In this document: positions 53,509 through 63,886 of the stretch, piece after piece
Numbering within the stretch: the first letter of the stretch is position 1
Layout: each line of letters begins with the position of its first letter
From: Thalassotalea marina
Lineage (GTDB): Bacteria > Pseudomonadota > Gammaproteobacteria > Enterobacterales > Alteromonadaceae
Reading direction: 5' to 3'
Length of the DNA stretch: 64,000 nucleotides
Assembly: GCF_014656435.1 (NCBI RefSeq)
Contig: NZ_BNCK01000008.1
Coordinates: 217,681-281,680, forward strand
Translations under genes and position numbers: made by a program
The notes under the pieces: model-generated
The model's database searches: none
Told to the model about the DNA's origin: nothing
Seen by the model: the letters and a program-made list of their open reading frames with translations, nothing else

Positions 53509-54132
53509 ATGTCTGAAAAACAATTCGAAACAATTGAACAGCGTGTAAGCTACGGTGTAGGTCGTCAACTAGGTGATCAATTACGTAATAACCCATTTAA
53601 AGAGTTTGATGTTACTGCTGTACAAGCAGGTCTAGCAGATGCATTAGCTGGTGCTGAAAGCCAAGTATCTGATGCAGATCTAAACGAAGCTTTTTCAGTA
53701 GTTTCTAAAAAGTTACAAGAGCAAGAGCAAGCCGCTGCTAAAGAAAAATCAGCTGAAGGTGAAGCTTATTTAGCAGAAAATGCTAAGCGTGAAGAAATCA
53801 CTGTTTTAGAGTCTGGATTACAATACGAAGTAATCACTCAAGGTGACGGTGAAAAGCCTACTGCTCAAAGCACTGTTCGCACACACTACCACGGTACATT
53901 CATTAATGGTGACGTTTTTGATAGCTCTTATGATCGTGGTCAACCTGCAGAGTTTCCTGTGGGCGGTGTAATCAAAGGTTGGACTGAAGCACTTCAATTG
54001 ATGCCTGTCGGTTCAAAATGGCGTTTACATATTCCTTATCACTTAGCTTATGGAGAGCGTGGTTCTCACGGTGCAATTCCTCCATATGCAGCGTTAGTAT
54101 TTGACGTTGAGCTGTTGGACATTATTAGCTAA
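53509..54132 (+). CDS. fklB: FKBP-type peptidyl-prolyl cis-trans isomerase (FklB-like)
   Basis: The ATG at 53509 gives 207 residues; a GTG nine bases earlier is an alternative. The N-terminal ~90 residues form the helical dimerisation domain (FETIEQRVSYGVGRQLGDQLRNNPF ... EEITVLESGLQYEVI). The FKBP domain (about 110-207) has the usual FDSSYDRGQPAEFPVGGVIKGWTEALQLMPVGSKWRLHIPYHLAYGERGSHGAIPPYAALVFDVELLDI. It has no signal peptide and is probably cytoplasmic, as E. coli FklB (206 residues). A strong terminator follows at nine bases. The codon bias is that of a well-expressed gene. Confidence 0.94.
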   Translation: MSEKQFETIEQRVSYGVGRQLGDQLRNNPFKEFDVTAVQAGLADALAGAESQVSDADLNEAFSVVSKKLQEQEQAAAKEKSAEGEAYLAENAKREEITVLESGLQYEVITQGDGEKPTAQSTVRTHYHGTFINGDVFDSSYDRGQPAEFPVGGVIKGWTEALQLMPVGSKWRLHIPYHLAYGERGSHGAIPPYAALVFDVELLDIIS

Positions 54133-54140
54133 TAGCATTG

Positions 54141-54167
54141 AAAAGCCGGGTTGTCCCCGGCTTTTTT
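54141..54167 (+). terminator. Intrinsic terminator of fklB
   Basis: Stem aaaagccggg with its complement, loop ttgtc or near it, then six T; the hairpin begins nine bases after the stop codon. Confidence 0.9.
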
Positions 54168-54181
54168 ATACGGATTATTAA

Positions 54182-54616
54182 ATGACTGATCATCAAGCTA
54201 TCACCAATTTGTTTGCATCTTATCTCGCCGCATTTAAGCGAGCTGATAAAGCTGCCATAAGTAATACTTACTTTTTGCCGTGTTCGTTAAGTACACCAAC
54301 TGAGGTTAAGTTTATTCGCCAGTCAATGGAGCTTGACGAGGTTATTACAGAAATATTGAAGCAGATCGAGCAATCACAAACACAGAATATTGATATTTGC
54401 TCATTAAGTTACGAGCAGCTTAATACAAACCAATACATTGCCTGCGCGCATTGGCAATTTAAAAACCATGATAAGCAAATTTTTGCAGATTTCTGTGCGT
54501 TTTATCACATTGAGATAAAACAAGATAAAGTTGCATTTAGGCATGTGATTTCACATGAAAATGACCAACTGAAAACCTTTGTTAACACAATTGAAATAAC
54601 AGATTTATACAAATAA
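54182..54616 (+). CDS. NTF2-like (SnoaL-type) protein of unknown function
   Basis: This 144-residue protein starts [52 protein letters not shown], the N-terminal helices of the NTF2 fold, and ends with strands ending [15 protein letters not shown]. It has no signal peptide. The fold is used both for enzymes and for binding; no active-site residues can be picked. The ATG lies 15 bases after the fklB terminator, and dapB starts 20 bases downstream, so it may be co-transcribed with dapB. No named family is recognised beyond the fold. Confidence 0.68.
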   Translation: MTDHQAITNLFASYLAAFKRADKAAISNTYFLPCSLSTPTEVKFIRQSMELDEVITEILKQIEQSQTQNIDICSLSYEQLNTNQYIACAHWQFKNHDKQIFADFCAFYHIEIKQDKVAFRHVISHENDQLKTFVNTIEITDLYK

Positions 54617-54636
54617 AAAACGAGAATTCGATAAAC

Positions 54637-55440
54637 ATGACGATAAAAGTTGCAATTTTGGGCTGTAGTGGCCGAATGGGTAGAAATTTAATACAAGCAG
54701 CGCATGAACATGACAGCATTTCCCTCGTGGGAGGCAGTGTGCGCTCCAACTCTTCATTTAACCAAATTGACTTAGGTGAACTTGCTGCGATTGGTAAAAT
54801 AAACTTGCATGCCACCAGTGAATTAGATGCCTTACTTGCCGCTGATGTGTTTATAGACTTTACTTCTATTGAATCAACATTTGAGCATTTAGCCTGGTGT
54901 AAAGCGCATAACAAAGCAATTGTTATTGGAACGACTGGCTTTAATGCAGAAGAAATAGAGCGGATTCAAGCTTTTGCTAGTGATATTCCAGTAATTTTAG
55001 CTCCCAATACCAGTATTGGTGTTAATTTGATGTTTAAGTTACTAGAGATGACGGCCAAGGCGATTGGTAATGATACCGATATTGAAATTTTTGAAGCACA
55101 TCATCGCTTTAAGAAAGATGCCCCATCCGGTACTGCGATGAAAATGGGGCAGGTGATTGCTGATACATTAGGGCGCGACTTAGATAAAGTAGCTGTATAT
55201 GGTCGAGAAGGTATCACTGAAGAGCGTGCCAAAGACACCATAGGTTTTGCAACCGTTAGAGCAGGCGATATCGTCGGTGAGCACACTGCGTTCTTTGCTG
55301 ACTTGGGTGAAAGAATTGAAATAACACATAAGGCGTCAACCCGCATGACCTTTGCTGTTGGGGCAATGCGAGCTGCAACTTGGTTAAGTAAAGCAAAGCC
55401 TGGCTTTTATGATATGCAGGATGTTTTAGGCTTAAAATAA
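54637..55440 (+). CDS. dapB: 4-hydroxy-tetrahydrodipicolinate reductase
   Basis: This 267-residue enzyme catalyses the NAD(P)H-dependent step of the lysine and diaminopimelate pathway. The Rossmann motif is [17 protein letters not shown], with the nucleotide-binding [14 protein letters not shown] and [13 protein letters not shown] following. The catalytic His/Lys loop is [15 protein letters not shown], with the substrate segment TGxTAMKMGQ-like ending. The length equals typical DapB (about 270). A cgagaa site precedes the ATG. The order dapB-carA-carB is conserved in gammaproteobacteria, and carA starts about 240 bases downstream. Confidence 0.96.
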   Translation: MTIKVAILGCSGRMGRNLIQAAHEHDSISLVGGSVRSNSSFNQIDLGELAAIGKINLHATSELDALLAADVFIDFTSIESTFEHLAWCKAHNKAIVIGTTGFNAEEIERIQAFASDIPVILAPNTSIGVNLMFKLLEMTAKAIGNDTDIEIFEAHHRFKKDAPSGTAMKMGQVIADTLGRDLDKVAVYGREGITEERAKDTIGFATVRAGDIVGEHTAFFADLGERIEITHKASTRMTFAVGAMRAATWLSKAKPGFYDMQDVLGLK

Positions 55441-55682
55441 ATAATGACAATTTTGAGAAAATTGTTGTTTTTGAGGCTTTAACGTGAAAAACGACTTTAA
55501 AGTCTAATTTTTATAAATTTAGGCTTTACGTTTATATAAGATAAGCGTAAAATGCGCGGAATTTGTCTAAAATTTGCTATTTGCAGGCATTACGACGGAT
55601 TATTGAACAACTTTCGCGCTTAATTTACACCAAGTAGAGCTTGGTTAACATTAAGATTTATTTCTTCTTTTCGGAGGTTAAA

Positions 55683-56810
55683 TTGACTAAATCTGCCATT
55701 TTAGTGCTGGAAGACGGCACAATATTTAAGGGCACCGCTATTGGTGCAGAAGGGGCGGCCGTCGGTGAAGTAGTTTTTAATACTTCAATGACTGGTTACC
55801 AAGAAATACTAACAGACCCCTCATATGCAGAACAAATTATCACCCTTACATATCCTCACATTGGCAATACTGGTACAAACTCGGAAGATGAAGAGTCTGG
55901 TACAATTTGGGCTAAAGGTTTGGTAATAAGAGACCTACCTTTGCTAGCCAGTAATTTCAGAAATGAAATGTCACTTTCTGACTATTTGGTCAAAAATAAT
56001 ATCGTTGGTATCGCCGACATTGATACGCGCAAATTAACTCGTGTTTTACGTGAGAAAGGTGCGCAAAATGGTTGTATTATCGCTGGCGATAATTTAGATG
56101 AAGCCCTTGCATTGTCTAACGCTAAAGAATTTCCTGGTTTAAAAGGTATGGACTTAGCGAAAGTTGTTTCTACCTCTGAAAGTTATCAATGGACCGAAGG
56201 AAGTTGGCAATTAGGAGAAGGTCATGTTTCTCCAGAAAAGTTAGATTTTCACGTAGTTGCATATGATTTTGGTGCCAAACGTAATATTTTGCGTATGTTA
56301 GTTGATCGTGGCTGTCGCTTGACGGTTGTGCCTGCTCAAACCTCAGCGGAAGAAGTGTTAGCACTAAATCCCGACGGTATTTTTCTATCAAATGGACCTG
56401 GAGACCCAGAACCATGTGATTATGCAATAACAGCAATCAAAACATTTTTAGACACAGATATTCCAATTTTTGGTATTTGTTTAGGACACCAATTACTAGG
56501 TTTAGCAAGTGGTGCAAAAACAATCAAAATGAAATTTGGTCATCATGGTGCTAACCATCCGGTAAAAGATTTTGACCGTAACGTGGTAATGATCACCTCG
56601 CAAAACCATGGTTTTGCCGTTGATGAAGATACACTGCCAGATAATTTAAAAACGACACATAAGTCGCTATTTGATGGTTCTTTACAGGGTATCCATCGTA
56701 CTGACAAACCAGCGTTTAGTTTCCAAGGCCATCCAGAAGCTAGTCCAGGTCCACATGATGCAGCGCCATTGTTTGACCACTTTATTGATTTAATCAAAGC
56801 ACGTAAATAA
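55683..56810 (+). CDS. carA: Carbamoyl-phosphate synthase, small subunit (TTG start)
   Basis: The best start is TTG at 55683, five bases after GGAGG, giving 375 residues. E. coli carA also begins at UUG. The glutaminase triad is seen as Cys266 in [11 protein letters not shown] plus His and Glu in GHPEASPGP. The N-terminal domain contains [59 protein letters not shown]. It supplies ammonia to CarB for the first step shared by arginine and pyrimidine synthesis. The 5' region of about 240 bases has a palindrome gactttaaagtc (55493-55504), but neither an ArgR nor a pyrimidine attenuator was clear. Confidence 0.96.
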   Translation: MTKSAILVLEDGTIFKGTAIGAEGAAVGEVVFNTSMTGYQEILTDPSYAEQIITLTYPHIGNTGTNSEDEESGTIWAKGLVIRDLPLLASNFRNEMSLSDYLVKNNIVGIADIDTRKLTRVLREKGAQNGCIIAGDNLDEALALSNAKEFPGLKGMDLAKVVSTSESYQWTEGSWQLGEGHVSPEKLDFHVVAYDFGAKRNILRMLVDRGCRLTVVPAQTSAEEVLALNPDGIFLSNGPGDPEPCDYAITAIKTFLDTDIPIFGICLGHQLLGLASGAKTIKMKFGHHGANHPVKDFDRNVVMITSQNHGFAVDEDTLPDNLKTTHKSLFDGSLQGIHRTDKPAFSFQGHPEASPGPHDAAPLFDHFIDLIKARK

Positions 56811-56833
56811 CAGGATTAGGAGATTTAAACACT

Positions 56834-59800
56834 ATGCCAAAACGTACTGACATAAAAAGTATCTTAATCTTAGGTGCTGGTCCAATTGTAATCGGTCAGG
56901 CTTGTGAGTTTGACTATTCAGGTGCTCAAGCTTGTAAAGCACTTAGAGAAGAAGGTTACCGAGTTATATTGGTTAACTCTAATCCGGCAACTATCATGAC
57001 TGACCCTGAAATGGCTGATGCAACATACATTGAGCCAATTCACTGGGAAGTAGTAAGAAACATTATTGAAAAAGAGCGCCCAGACGCTGTTTTACCAACA
57101 ATGGGTGGCCAAACCGCACTTAACTGTGCATTAGACCTTGAACGCCATGGTGTGCTCAAAGAGTTTAATGTTGAAATGATTGGTGCAACTGCTGACGCTA
57201 TCGATAAAGCAGAAGATCGTAACCGTTTCGATAAAGCGATGAAAAACATCGGTCTTGAAACACCTAGAGCGGAAATTGCACATACATTAGATGAAGCATT
57301 AGCCACTTCAGAGCGCATTGGTTTCCCTTGTATCATTCGCCCTTCATTTACTATGGGTGGCACGGGTGGCGGTATCGCTTATAACCGTGAAGAATTTGTT
57401 GAAATCTGTACTCGTGGTTTAGATTTGTCACCAACAAACGAATTGTTAATTGATGAGTCACTAATTGGTTGGAAAGAATACGAAATGGAAGTTGTTCGTG
57501 ATAAAAACGACAACTGTATTATCGTCTGTTCAATCGAAAACTTTGACCCAATGGGCATACACACGGGTGACTCAATTACTGTGGCACCAGCTCAAACGCT
57601 AACGGACAAAGAATACCAAATCATGCGTAACGCTTCTTTGGCGGTATTGCGTGAAATCGGTGTTGAAACTGGTGGTTCAAACGTACAATTTGGTGTAAAT
57701 CCAGATAACGGTCGTGTGGTTATTATTGAAATGAACCCACGTGTATCTCGTTCTTCTGCTCTTGCTTCAAAAGCAACGGGTTTCCCAATTGCGAAAATCG
57801 CAGCTAAGTTAGCTGTTGGTTATACCCTTGACGAATTATCAAATGACATTACTGGTGGTGCTACACCGGCTTCATTTGAGCCAACAATTGATTATGTCGT
57901 TACTAAGATCCCACGCTTTAACTTTGAGAAGTTTGCAGGCTCTGAAGATCGTCTAACCACACAAATGAAGTCAGTTGGTGAGGTGATGGCTATTGGTCGT
58001 AACCAACAAGAATCAATGCAAAAAGCACTTCGTGGCTTAGAAGTTGGTGCTACTGGTTTTGATCCACAAGTTGATGTGACACAACCAGGTGCTAAAACAA
58101 AAATCATGCATGAGCTTCAAGAAGCTGGTGCTGACCGTATTTGGTATGTTGCCGACGCATTTAGACTGGGTTTAACAGTAGATGACGTATTTCGTTTAAC
58201 CAAAATTGATCGTTGGTTCCTAGTACAAATTGAAGACATTGTATTAGAAGAAAAGAACGTTGCCGAAGTAGGCATGGCTGGCTTAAACGACGAATACTTA
58301 CGTCGCCTTAAGCGCAAAGGTTTTGCCGATGCAAGACTTGCAGACATTATTGGTGTCAGCGAAGCTGAAATTCGTAAAAAGCGTCATAACGCGGAAATTT
58401 TCCCAGTTTACAAGCGTGTAGATACCTGTGCGGCAGAGTTTAGCTCTGATACGGCATACATGTATTCAAGTTACGATGAAGAATGTGAAGCTGCACCAAC
58501 AGACAAAGACAAAATCATGATTTTAGGTGGTGGTCCAAACCGCATCGGTCAAGGTATTGAATTTGACTACTGTTGTGTACACGCGGCATTAGCGTTACGT
58601 GAAGACGGTTATGAAACTATCATGGTTAACTGTAACCCTGAGACGGTTTCAACTGATTACGACACATCTGATCGCCTATATTTCGAACCGATTACTTTTG
58701 AAGATGTACTAGAAATTGTACGTGTTGAAAAGCCAAAAGGGGTGATCGTTCAATACGGTGGTCAAACTCCACTTAAATTGGCAAGAGCACTAGAAGCTGC
58801 TGGTGTGCCAATTATTGGTACGTCACCAGATGCGATTGACCGTGCAGAAGACCGTGAACGCTTCCAACAAGCGGTTGAACGTCTTGGCTTATTACAACCT
58901 GAAAATGCAACGGTAACATCGTTAGAAGAAGCATTAGTAAAAGCAGAAACTATTGGTTTCCCATTGGTTGTTCGCCCGTCTTATGTATTGGGTGGTCGTG
59001 CAATGGAAATTGTTTACGACATTGAAGATTTACGTCGATACATGAACGAAGCGGTAAGTGTTTCTAACGAAGCACCAGTGCTACTTGACCATTTCTTAGA
59101 TGATGCAATCGAAGTGGACATTGACGTGTTATGTGACGGCGAAAACGTTGTTGTAGGCGGTATCATGCAACACATTGAACAAGCAGGTGTTCACTCAGGT
59201 GACTCAGCATGTTCACTACCTGCATATAGCTTAAGCCAAGAAGTACAAGACGTAATGCGCAAACAAGTAACAGACTTAGCGTTTGAGCTAGGTGTTGTTG
59301 GCTTGATGAATACGCAAATGGCGGTTAAAGACGGTAAAGTATACTTAATCGAAGTTAACCCTCGTGCTGCACGTACAGTTCCTTTTGTATCAAAGGCAAC
59401 TTCGGTTCCTTTAGCTAAAATCGGTGCTCGTGTTATGGCGGGTCAAAAACTCGCTGACCTTGGCATTACTAAAGAAACTATCCCACCATATTTCTCAGTG
59501 AAAGAAGTGGTCATTCCATTTAACAAGTTCCACGGTTGTGATCCGTTAGTTGGCCCAGAAATGCGCTCAACAGGTGAAGTAATGGGTGTAGGTAAAACTT
59601 TTGAAGAAGCCTACGCAAAAGCTAACCTAGGTGCTGGTGTTTCTGTCCCTAAATCAGGTAGAGCGCTAATTTCAGTTCGAAACAGTGACAAAGACCGTGT
59701 TGTTGAATTGGCGAAACAAATGGTTGAATTAGGTTACGACATTGATGCAACTCATGGCACAGCGGTTGTTTTGGGTGAAGCTAATATTCCTTGTCGACTA

Positions 59801-60055
59801 GTGAACAAAGTACACGAAGGTCGTCCTCACATTCTTGACAGAATTAAGAACAGTGAATATAGCTACATCATTAATACAACTGAAGGTCGCAAGGCGATTG
59901 AAGATTCAAAAGTATTACGTGGCGGTGCGTTAAGATATAAAGTTACTTATACAACGACGCTTAATGCAGCATTTGCTGCGTGTCAGGCCCACGCCGCTGA
60001 CGACCGTAATACGGTTAGCTCAATCCAAGAATTGCATGCGCAATGTAAAGCGTAA
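56834..60055 (+). CDS. carB: Carbamoyl-phosphate synthase, large subunit
   Basis: This 1073-residue protein equals E. coli CarB in length. The two homologous ATP-grasp halves are seen: first [21 protein letters not shown] near residue 170-190 and second [22 protein letters not shown] near 710-730. Each has a preceding [21 protein letters not shown] (residues 15-31) and [17 protein letters not shown] (565 onward) dinucleotide-like loop. The C-terminal allosteric domain starts near 935, and its end includes a conserved [15 protein letters not shown] segment. It makes carbamoyl phosphate from bicarbonate, ammonia and two ATP. The taggag site lies well before the ATG. It is 23 bases after carA. 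Confidence 0.97.
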   Translation: MPKRTDIKSILILGAGPIVIGQACEFDYSGAQACKALREEGYRVILVNSNPATIMTDPEMADATYIEPIHWEVVRNIIEKERPDAVLPTMGGQTALNCALDLERHGVLKEFNVEMIGATADAIDKAEDRNRFDKAMKNIGLETPRAEIAHTLDEALATSERIGFPCIIRPSFTMGGTGGGIAYNREEFVEICTRGLDLSPTNELLIDESLIGWKEYEMEVVRDKNDNCIIVCSIENFDPMGIHTGDSITVAPAQTLTDKEYQIMRNASLAVLREIGVETGGSNVQFGVNPDNGRVVIIEMNPRVSRSSALASKATGFPIAKIAAKLAVGYTLDELSNDITGGATPASFEPTIDYVVTKIPRFNFEKFAGSEDRLTTQMKSVGEVMAIGRNQQESMQKALRGLEVGATGFDPQVDVTQPGAKTKIMHELQEAGADRIWYVADAFRLGLTVDDVFRLTKIDRWFLVQIEDIVLEEKNVAEVGMAGLNDEYLRRLKRKGFADARLADIIGVSEAEIRKKRHNAEIFPVYKRVDTCAAEFSSDTAYMYSSYDEECEAAPTDKDKIMILGGGPNRIGQGIEFDYCCVHAALALREDGYETIMVNCNPETVSTDYDTSDRLYFEPITFEDVLEIVRVEKPKGVIVQYGGQTPLKLARALEAAGVPIIGTSPDAIDRAEDRERFQQAVERLGLLQPENATVTSLEEALVKAETIGFPLVVRPSYVLGGRAMEIVYDIEDLRRYMNEAVSVSNEAPVLLDHFLDDAIEVDIDVLCDGENVVVGGIMQHIEQAGVHSGDSACSLPAYSLSQEVQDVMRKQVTDLAFELGVVGLMNTQMAVKDGKVYLIEVNPRAARTVPFVSKATSVPLAKIGARVMAGQKLADLGITKETIPPYFSVKEVVIPFNKFHGCDPLVGPEMRSTGEVMGVGKTFEEAYAKANLGAGVSVPKSGRALISVRNSDKDRVVELAKQMVELGYDIDATHGTAVVLGEANIPCRLVNKVHEGRPHILDRIKNSEYSYIINTTEGRKAIEDSKVLRGGALRYKVTYTTTLNAAFAACQAHAADDRNTVSSIQELHAQCKA

Positions 60056-60123
60056 CTAAACTTTGTCGATTGATGACAGTTCTGTTAAGCTAATTGTCAT
60101 TAAACAACAAAAAGTGAATAAAT

Positions 60124-60151
60124 AAAGGTGGTTTCGACCACCTTTATCTTT
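60124..60151 (+). terminator. Intrinsic terminator of carAB
   Basis: Stem aaaggtggt and its complement around a stable TTCG tetraloop, followed by an A/T-rich tract (atctttt), sits between carB and greA. Confidence 0.75.
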
Positions 60152-60166
60152 TAGGAAAATGTGAAA

Positions 60167-60643
60167 ATGAATCAATATCCGATGACGGTGCAAGGTGCCG
60201 ATGCGTTACGTGATGAATTGAATTATCTGAAAAGTGTTCGCCGTCCAGAAATTATCGAAGCGATTGCTGAAGCCCGCGAACATGGCGATCTGAAAGAAAA
60301 TGCCGAGTATCATGCTGCCCGTGAGCAACAAGGCTTTTGTGAAGGTCGTATTCAAGATATTGAAGGTAAACTGGGTAATGCACAAATTATTGATGTGTCA
60401 AAAATTCCAAATACAGGTAAAGTGATTTTTGGTGTTACTGTTACTTTGTTAAATATTGATACAGACGAAGAAGTGACTTATCAAATTGTTGGTGATGACG
60501 AAGCTGATATTAAAAACAATCGCATCTCAGTAAGCTCGCCAATCGCTCGCGGCCTTATTGGTAAAACGGTTGATTCTGAAGTAGAAATCAAAACCCCCGC
60601 TGGTGTTGTGGAATACGAAATTATTTCGGTTGAACACAAATAA
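60167..60643 (+). CDS. greA: Transcription elongation factor GreA
   Basis: The ATG at 60167 gives 158 residues starting [18 protein letters not shown], matching E. coli GreA; a GTG six bases earlier is possible. The N-terminal coiled coil carries the acidic tip loop ([27 protein letters not shown]) that enters the secondary channel of RNA polymerase. The C-terminal domain has [30 protein letters not shown] and [23 protein letters not shown]. It restarts backtracked polymerase. greA follows carB in many gammaproteobacteria. A good terminator follows 12 bases after the stop. Confidence 0.97.
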   Translation: MNQYPMTVQGADALRDELNYLKSVRRPEIIEAIAEAREHGDLKENAEYHAAREQQGFCEGRIQDIEGKLGNAQIIDVSKIPNTGKVIFGVTVTLLNIDTDEEVTYQIVGDDEADIKNNRISVSSPIARGLIGKTVDSEVEIKTPAGVVEYEIISVEHK

Positions 60644-60654
60644 AGCTATTCTTT

Positions 60655-60681
60655 AAAAACTCCCAACAGGGAGTTTTTTTT
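60655..60681 (+). terminator. Intrinsic terminator of greA
   Basis: A 10-bp stem, aaaaactccc with its complement, loop aaca, then a run of eight T, 12 bases after the stop codon. Confidence 0.92.
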
Positions 60682-60870
60682 CGCCCAAATTTACAATTTT
60701 ACTACACTTAACTACTTGCAATAAGTGACTAAGCTTTCTATTTTAATGGCCTTGTTCCTAAACGTTTTTGCGATAATGTTTAGGAATTTCATGGACAGTT
60801 ATACCATGTTCAGTTTTAGTTAATTTTACCTTATTTACAATGCACCCTAGGTTAGGGGAACCGCAATAGA

Positions 60871-62286
60871 ATGTCGTTAAAAAAAATAATTGTTAATGCT
60901 GTTTTGCTCTTTTTAACTGTTGGTTGCACATCGATGCGATTTAACGACTTTTTTATGGGGTATGCAGTGCAAATGAACGATGTGGTTACTCAGGTGAATA
61001 TGGGCCAATTTGAACAAGCCAAATTACAAATGCCTGCATTTGACAGTGGTCACAATGCGTTTAATTTGTCCTTATTAGAGTTGGGGCGTTTAGCCTTCTT
61101 AATGGAAGATTGGCGACAAAGTCAGCAGCTTTTTGCTCAAGCATATAATGAGATTGAACAACAAAATCAAAAAGCAAAATTGCAGATAAGTCGTGGTGTT
61201 GAAAATTTATCTGCCGTGGTAAGTAATGATTCGGCGCTTAGTTATCGTATTCCTGCCTATGAGCAAACCATGTTACATAGCTATCAAGCACTAAACTATT
61301 TATTTCAACGTGATTTAGAAGGTGCCTTGGTTGAAGTTAGGCGGGCAAACTTAGTGCAAGAAACTGCATTAAAGCAGTACGAAAAACAATTGTTAGATGC
61401 CAAGGAATCGTTATTGGCCAAAGGGCTAGATTTACAATCGTTATATAGTTCGTACCCCAATATGGACGACACTATTGGTCAAATAAAAAATAGTTTTCAA
61501 AATGCGTTTACCTTTTATTTATCTGGTGTGCTTTATGAAGCAAATGGCGACCTAGACAGTGCATATATAGATTACAAACGCGCCATCGATATATTTCCTG
61601 ACAACCTTTATTTGCAAAAAGATGTGATCAGACTGGCCAATCAGTTAGGCCGTAACGAAGAGAAAGAAAAATTTGAACAAAAGTTTGGTGTTGTGGAGCA
61701 AGTCAGCAATGCCAAACAGGCAGATGTAGTAGTATTTTTTGAGCAAGGTTTAGTTAACGCCAAGCAAGAGTTGGCCGTTAATTTACCTATTTTCACTCGA
61801 CACAATGATATGCGCTTTTTCAGTTTTGCACTGCCAGCATATCAACAAAGTTCGTCTATGCTAACCTCGGTCAATATCAGCGTTGGTAATCAAGAGTTTC
61901 AAGCGGCATCAATTGTTAACTTATTAGCGCTTGCAAATCAAAGTTTAAAAGAACAATTACCCGAAATGGTCACTAGACAAGCGTTAAGAATTGTCGCAAA
62001 AGAAGAAATGCGCCGCAAAATGCAAAAAGAGGGGGGTGATGTCGGTAATATATTAGCAGGTCTATATAGTTTAGCTTCAGAACGTGCTGATACGCGTTCA
62101 TGGTTAACGTTACCACACGATATTACCATGGCAAGATTTTCATTACCTGCTGGTAGTCATCAACTAGAATTTAATACGGGCTATCAGAGGATACCAATGC
62201 AAATTACTGCGCAAGCAAATAAAACTTTAATTGTCTATGTCAATAATATTGGCAATAAGATGACAAGCCACTACGTGGTTTTATAA
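60871..62286 (+). CDS. COG3014-type outer-membrane lipoprotein with TPR-like repeats
   Basis: This 471-residue protein starts after aggggaa and has a lipobox LTVGCTS. The body is helical: SLLELGRLAFLMEDWRQSQQLFAQAYNEIEQQ and FQNAFTFYLSGVLYEANGDLDSAYIDYKRAIDIFPDN are TPR-like repeats, with an EVRRANLVQETALKQYEKQLLDAK coiled segment between. The C-terminal part, LTLPHDITMARFSLPAGSHQLEFN, is beta-rich. The family is found just upstream of ycfL and lpoB genes in Vibrio and Alteromonadales. It may act with the peptidoglycan synthase activator, but this has not been shown. It is the first of four genes that are 10-17 bases apart. Confidence 0.85.
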   Translation: MSLKKIIVNAVLLFLTVGCTSMRFNDFFMGYAVQMNDVVTQVNMGQFEQAKLQMPAFDSGHNAFNLSLLELGRLAFLMEDWRQSQQLFAQAYNEIEQQNQKAKLQISRGVENLSAVVSNDSALSYRIPAYEQTMLHSYQALNYLFQRDLEGALVEVRRANLVQETALKQYEKQLLDAKESLLAKGLDLQSLYSSYPNMDDTIGQIKNSFQNAFTFYLSGVLYEANGDLDSAYIDYKRAIDIFPDNLYLQKDVIRLANQLGRNEEKEKFEQKFGVVEQVSNAKQADVVVFFEQGLVNAKQELAVNLPIFTRHNDMRFFSFALPAYQQSSSMLTSVNISVGNQEFQAASIVNLLALANQSLKEQLPEMVTRQALRIVAKEEMRRKMQKEGGDVGNILAGLYSLASERADTRSWLTLPHDITMARFSLPAGSHQLEFNTGYQRIPMQITAQANKTLIVYVNNIGNKMTSHYVVL

Positions 62287-62296
62287 GGAGAATTTA

Positions 62297-62740
62297 ATGA
62301 ACGCCATCGCTAAAGCTATTGTTATTTCAAGTGTTGTTGCACTGAGTTTGCAAGCGTGTCAAACACCACCGCCAATCACATCAGGAATTGGCGCGGAATC
62401 ATTAACTAATGAAATTCCCCCTGCAACCTACCTTAAAGTTGATAATCCGGAATTGGCTGAACTGTTGACCATTAGTGATGTGAAAAATCGCTTAAATAAC
62501 GGATTACTTGAAGTAAACACTGAGTTATCTAGTCAATATGAAAAGTCGTTAAAGTTACAATACCAGTTTCAATGGTTTGACCCAGAAGGTTTCGCCGTTG
62601 AAGCGGGAAAAAGGCCTTGGCAACCACTAGAGTTACATGGGTTTCAGTCAATTTCATTACAAGCAGTTGCGCCGAATAGCAGAGCAAAATCCTTTAAGGT
62701 TTACATTCGTCCAATGTCATCTAATGCTTATAAGTTTTAA
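62297..62740 (+). CDS. YcfL-like lipoprotein (DUF1425)
   Basis: This 147-residue protein has a lipobox LQACQT and an aaggag site well placed before its ATG. The DUF1425 core is seen in LTISDVKNRLNNGLLEVNTELSSQYEKSLKLQYQFQWFDPEGFAVEAGKRPWQPLELHGFQSISLQAVAPNSRAKSFKVYIR, giving an immunoglobulin-like beta fold. In E. coli ycfL precedes lpoB (ycfM), and the same order is found here. It is expected in the outer membrane. No function has been proven; a role near LpoB and PBP1b is inferred from the conserved order. Confidence 0.87.
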   Translation: MNAIAKAIVISSVVALSLQACQTPPPITSGIGAESLTNEIPPATYLKVDNPELAELLTISDVKNRLNNGLLEVNTELSSQYEKSLKLQYQFQWFDPEGFAVEAGKRPWQPLELHGFQSISLQAVAPNSRAKSFKVYIRPMSSNAYKF

Positions 62741-62753
62741 TTAAGGAATTATT

Positions 62754-63356
62754 ATGAAAAATAAAAAAATATTAGCAACGTGCCTACTTACAATGATCAT
62801 TTCAGCAGGCTGCGCACAAAAGTCAGTCGTAAGGTACGGTGACGCAACTGCAGTGGAAACAACCGATATAAACTTTGGCTCGACCGATCTTCAAAAAGTC
62901 GCAGCGGAAATGACTGATTCACTGTTACTGTCTCCGGTTGTTGGTACGATGACAAACAACAATCGTCCTATTGTATTTGTTGAGCGCATTAAAAATAAGA
63001 CCAGTGAACATATTGATACCGAGTCGATTACAGATTCAATTTCTACTAGATTGTTGCGTTCTGGCAAGTTTAGGTTTGTTGATATGACACGTGTTGACGC
63101 AGCACGAGCGCAAATTGAATTTCAGCAAGATAGCGGCATGGTTGATCCAAGTAAAGCGATGCAGTTTGGTCAGCAAGTAGGTGCTGAATACATGCTTTAT
63201 GGCAACCTTTCAAGCATTGTTAAGTCCAACAAAGATAAATCTGATGTTTATTATAAGTTTACTATTAGGCTGATGGACTTAAAAAGTGGCCTAGTTGAGT
63301 GGGCAGATGAAACTGAAATTCGTAAAACTCGTACTAAACAATCTGTTGGTTGGTAA
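62754..63356 (+). CDS. lpoB: Penicillin-binding protein activator LpoB
   Basis: This 200-residue lipoprotein has a lipobox ISAGC and an aagga site. The globular domain has RPIVFVERIKNKTSEHIDTESITDSISTRLLRSGKFRFVDMTRVDAARAQIEFQQDSGMVDPSKAMQFGQQVGAEYMLYGNLSSI, as in E. coli LpoB. The long disordered linker before it is short here, about 30 residues. LpoB spans from the outer membrane to activate PBP1b for peptidoglycan synthesis. It lies between the ycfL-like gene and a glycine-zipper gene; the four are probably one operon. Confidence 0.92.
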   Translation: MKNKKILATCLLTMIISAGCAQKSVVRYGDATAVETTDINFGSTDLQKVAAEMTDSLLLSPVVGTMTNNNRPIVFVERIKNKTSEHIDTESITDSISTRLLRSGKFRFVDMTRVDAARAQIEFQQDSGMVDPSKAMQFGQQVGAEYMLYGNLSSIVKSNKDKSDVYYKFTIRLMDLKSGLVEWADETEIRKTRTKQSVGW

Positions 63357-63373
63357 CGTACTAAGGATCAAGA

Positions 63374-63844
63374 ATGAAACACCTAAGCCTAGTATTTATT
63401 TGCTTTGTACTTTTTGTTTTTCCTAGTCATTCATCTCAGTATGATAGAAATAAAGCAGTGCCTGTGGAAAAAGTACTTTTTGGAAAAATTGATTCTGTTA
63501 GAAATGTTACGGAAAGAGAGCTTATCGAAGATAGGCAATCTGGTTGGTCTACATTTGGTGGTGCAATCATTGGTGGTGCTATAGGTCATCAATTTGGTGG
63601 AGGAAGTGGTCAAGACATCGCCACTATTTTAGGCGCAATCATTGGCGCTTCTATTGCTGGAGATAAACAGCCAACTTATCGTGAAGTGACCATTGAGCTC
63701 ATCGAACTGATGTTAACGGTTGAAAGCGGAGAACAGTTTATGGTGCTTCAACAAAAAGATCGTTCAATGCTGTTCAAGGCTGGTGATCAGGTTCGTATGA
63801 TCTATTTAGCTGATGGCAGTGTCAGAATAGACAAAGTATTATAA
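63374..63844 (+). CDS. Secreted glycine-zipper protein
   Basis: This 156-residue protein has an N-terminal signal (MKHLSLVFICFVLFVFPSHSS) without a clear lipobox and an aaggat site before the ATG. The centre, GGAIIGGAIGHQFGGGSGQDIATILGAIIGASIAGD, is a glycine-zipper two-helix motif of the 17-kDa surface antigen/SlyB family. The last ~60 residues (VTIELIELMLTVESGEQFMVLQQ) are beta-rich. It should be inserted into or attached to the outer membrane. It is 17 bases after lpoB, so it is probably the last gene of that operon. Function unknown. Confidence 0.8.
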   Translation: MKHLSLVFICFVLFVFPSHSSQYDRNKAVPVEKVLFGKIDSVRNVTERELIEDRQSGWSTFGGAIIGGAIGHQFGGGSGQDIATILGAIIGASIAGDKQPTYREVTIELIELMLTVESGEQFMVLQQKDRSMLFKAGDQVRMIYLADGSVRIDKVL

Positions 63845-63857
63845 TTCTCACATAATT

Positions 63858-63878
63858 TGCCGCGTTTGCGGCATTTTT
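63858..63878 (+). terminator. Intrinsic terminator of the lpoB operon
   Basis: Stem TGCCGC with GCGGCA around GTTT, followed by five T, 13 bases after the last stop of the cluster. Confidence 0.85.
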
Positions 63879-63886
63879 ATCTTAGG

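Noticed and set aside
55441..55682. ArgR box or pyrimidine attenuator before carA
   Set aside because: The A/T-rich repeats do not match the ArgR consensus, and no leader peptide with hairpin was found.
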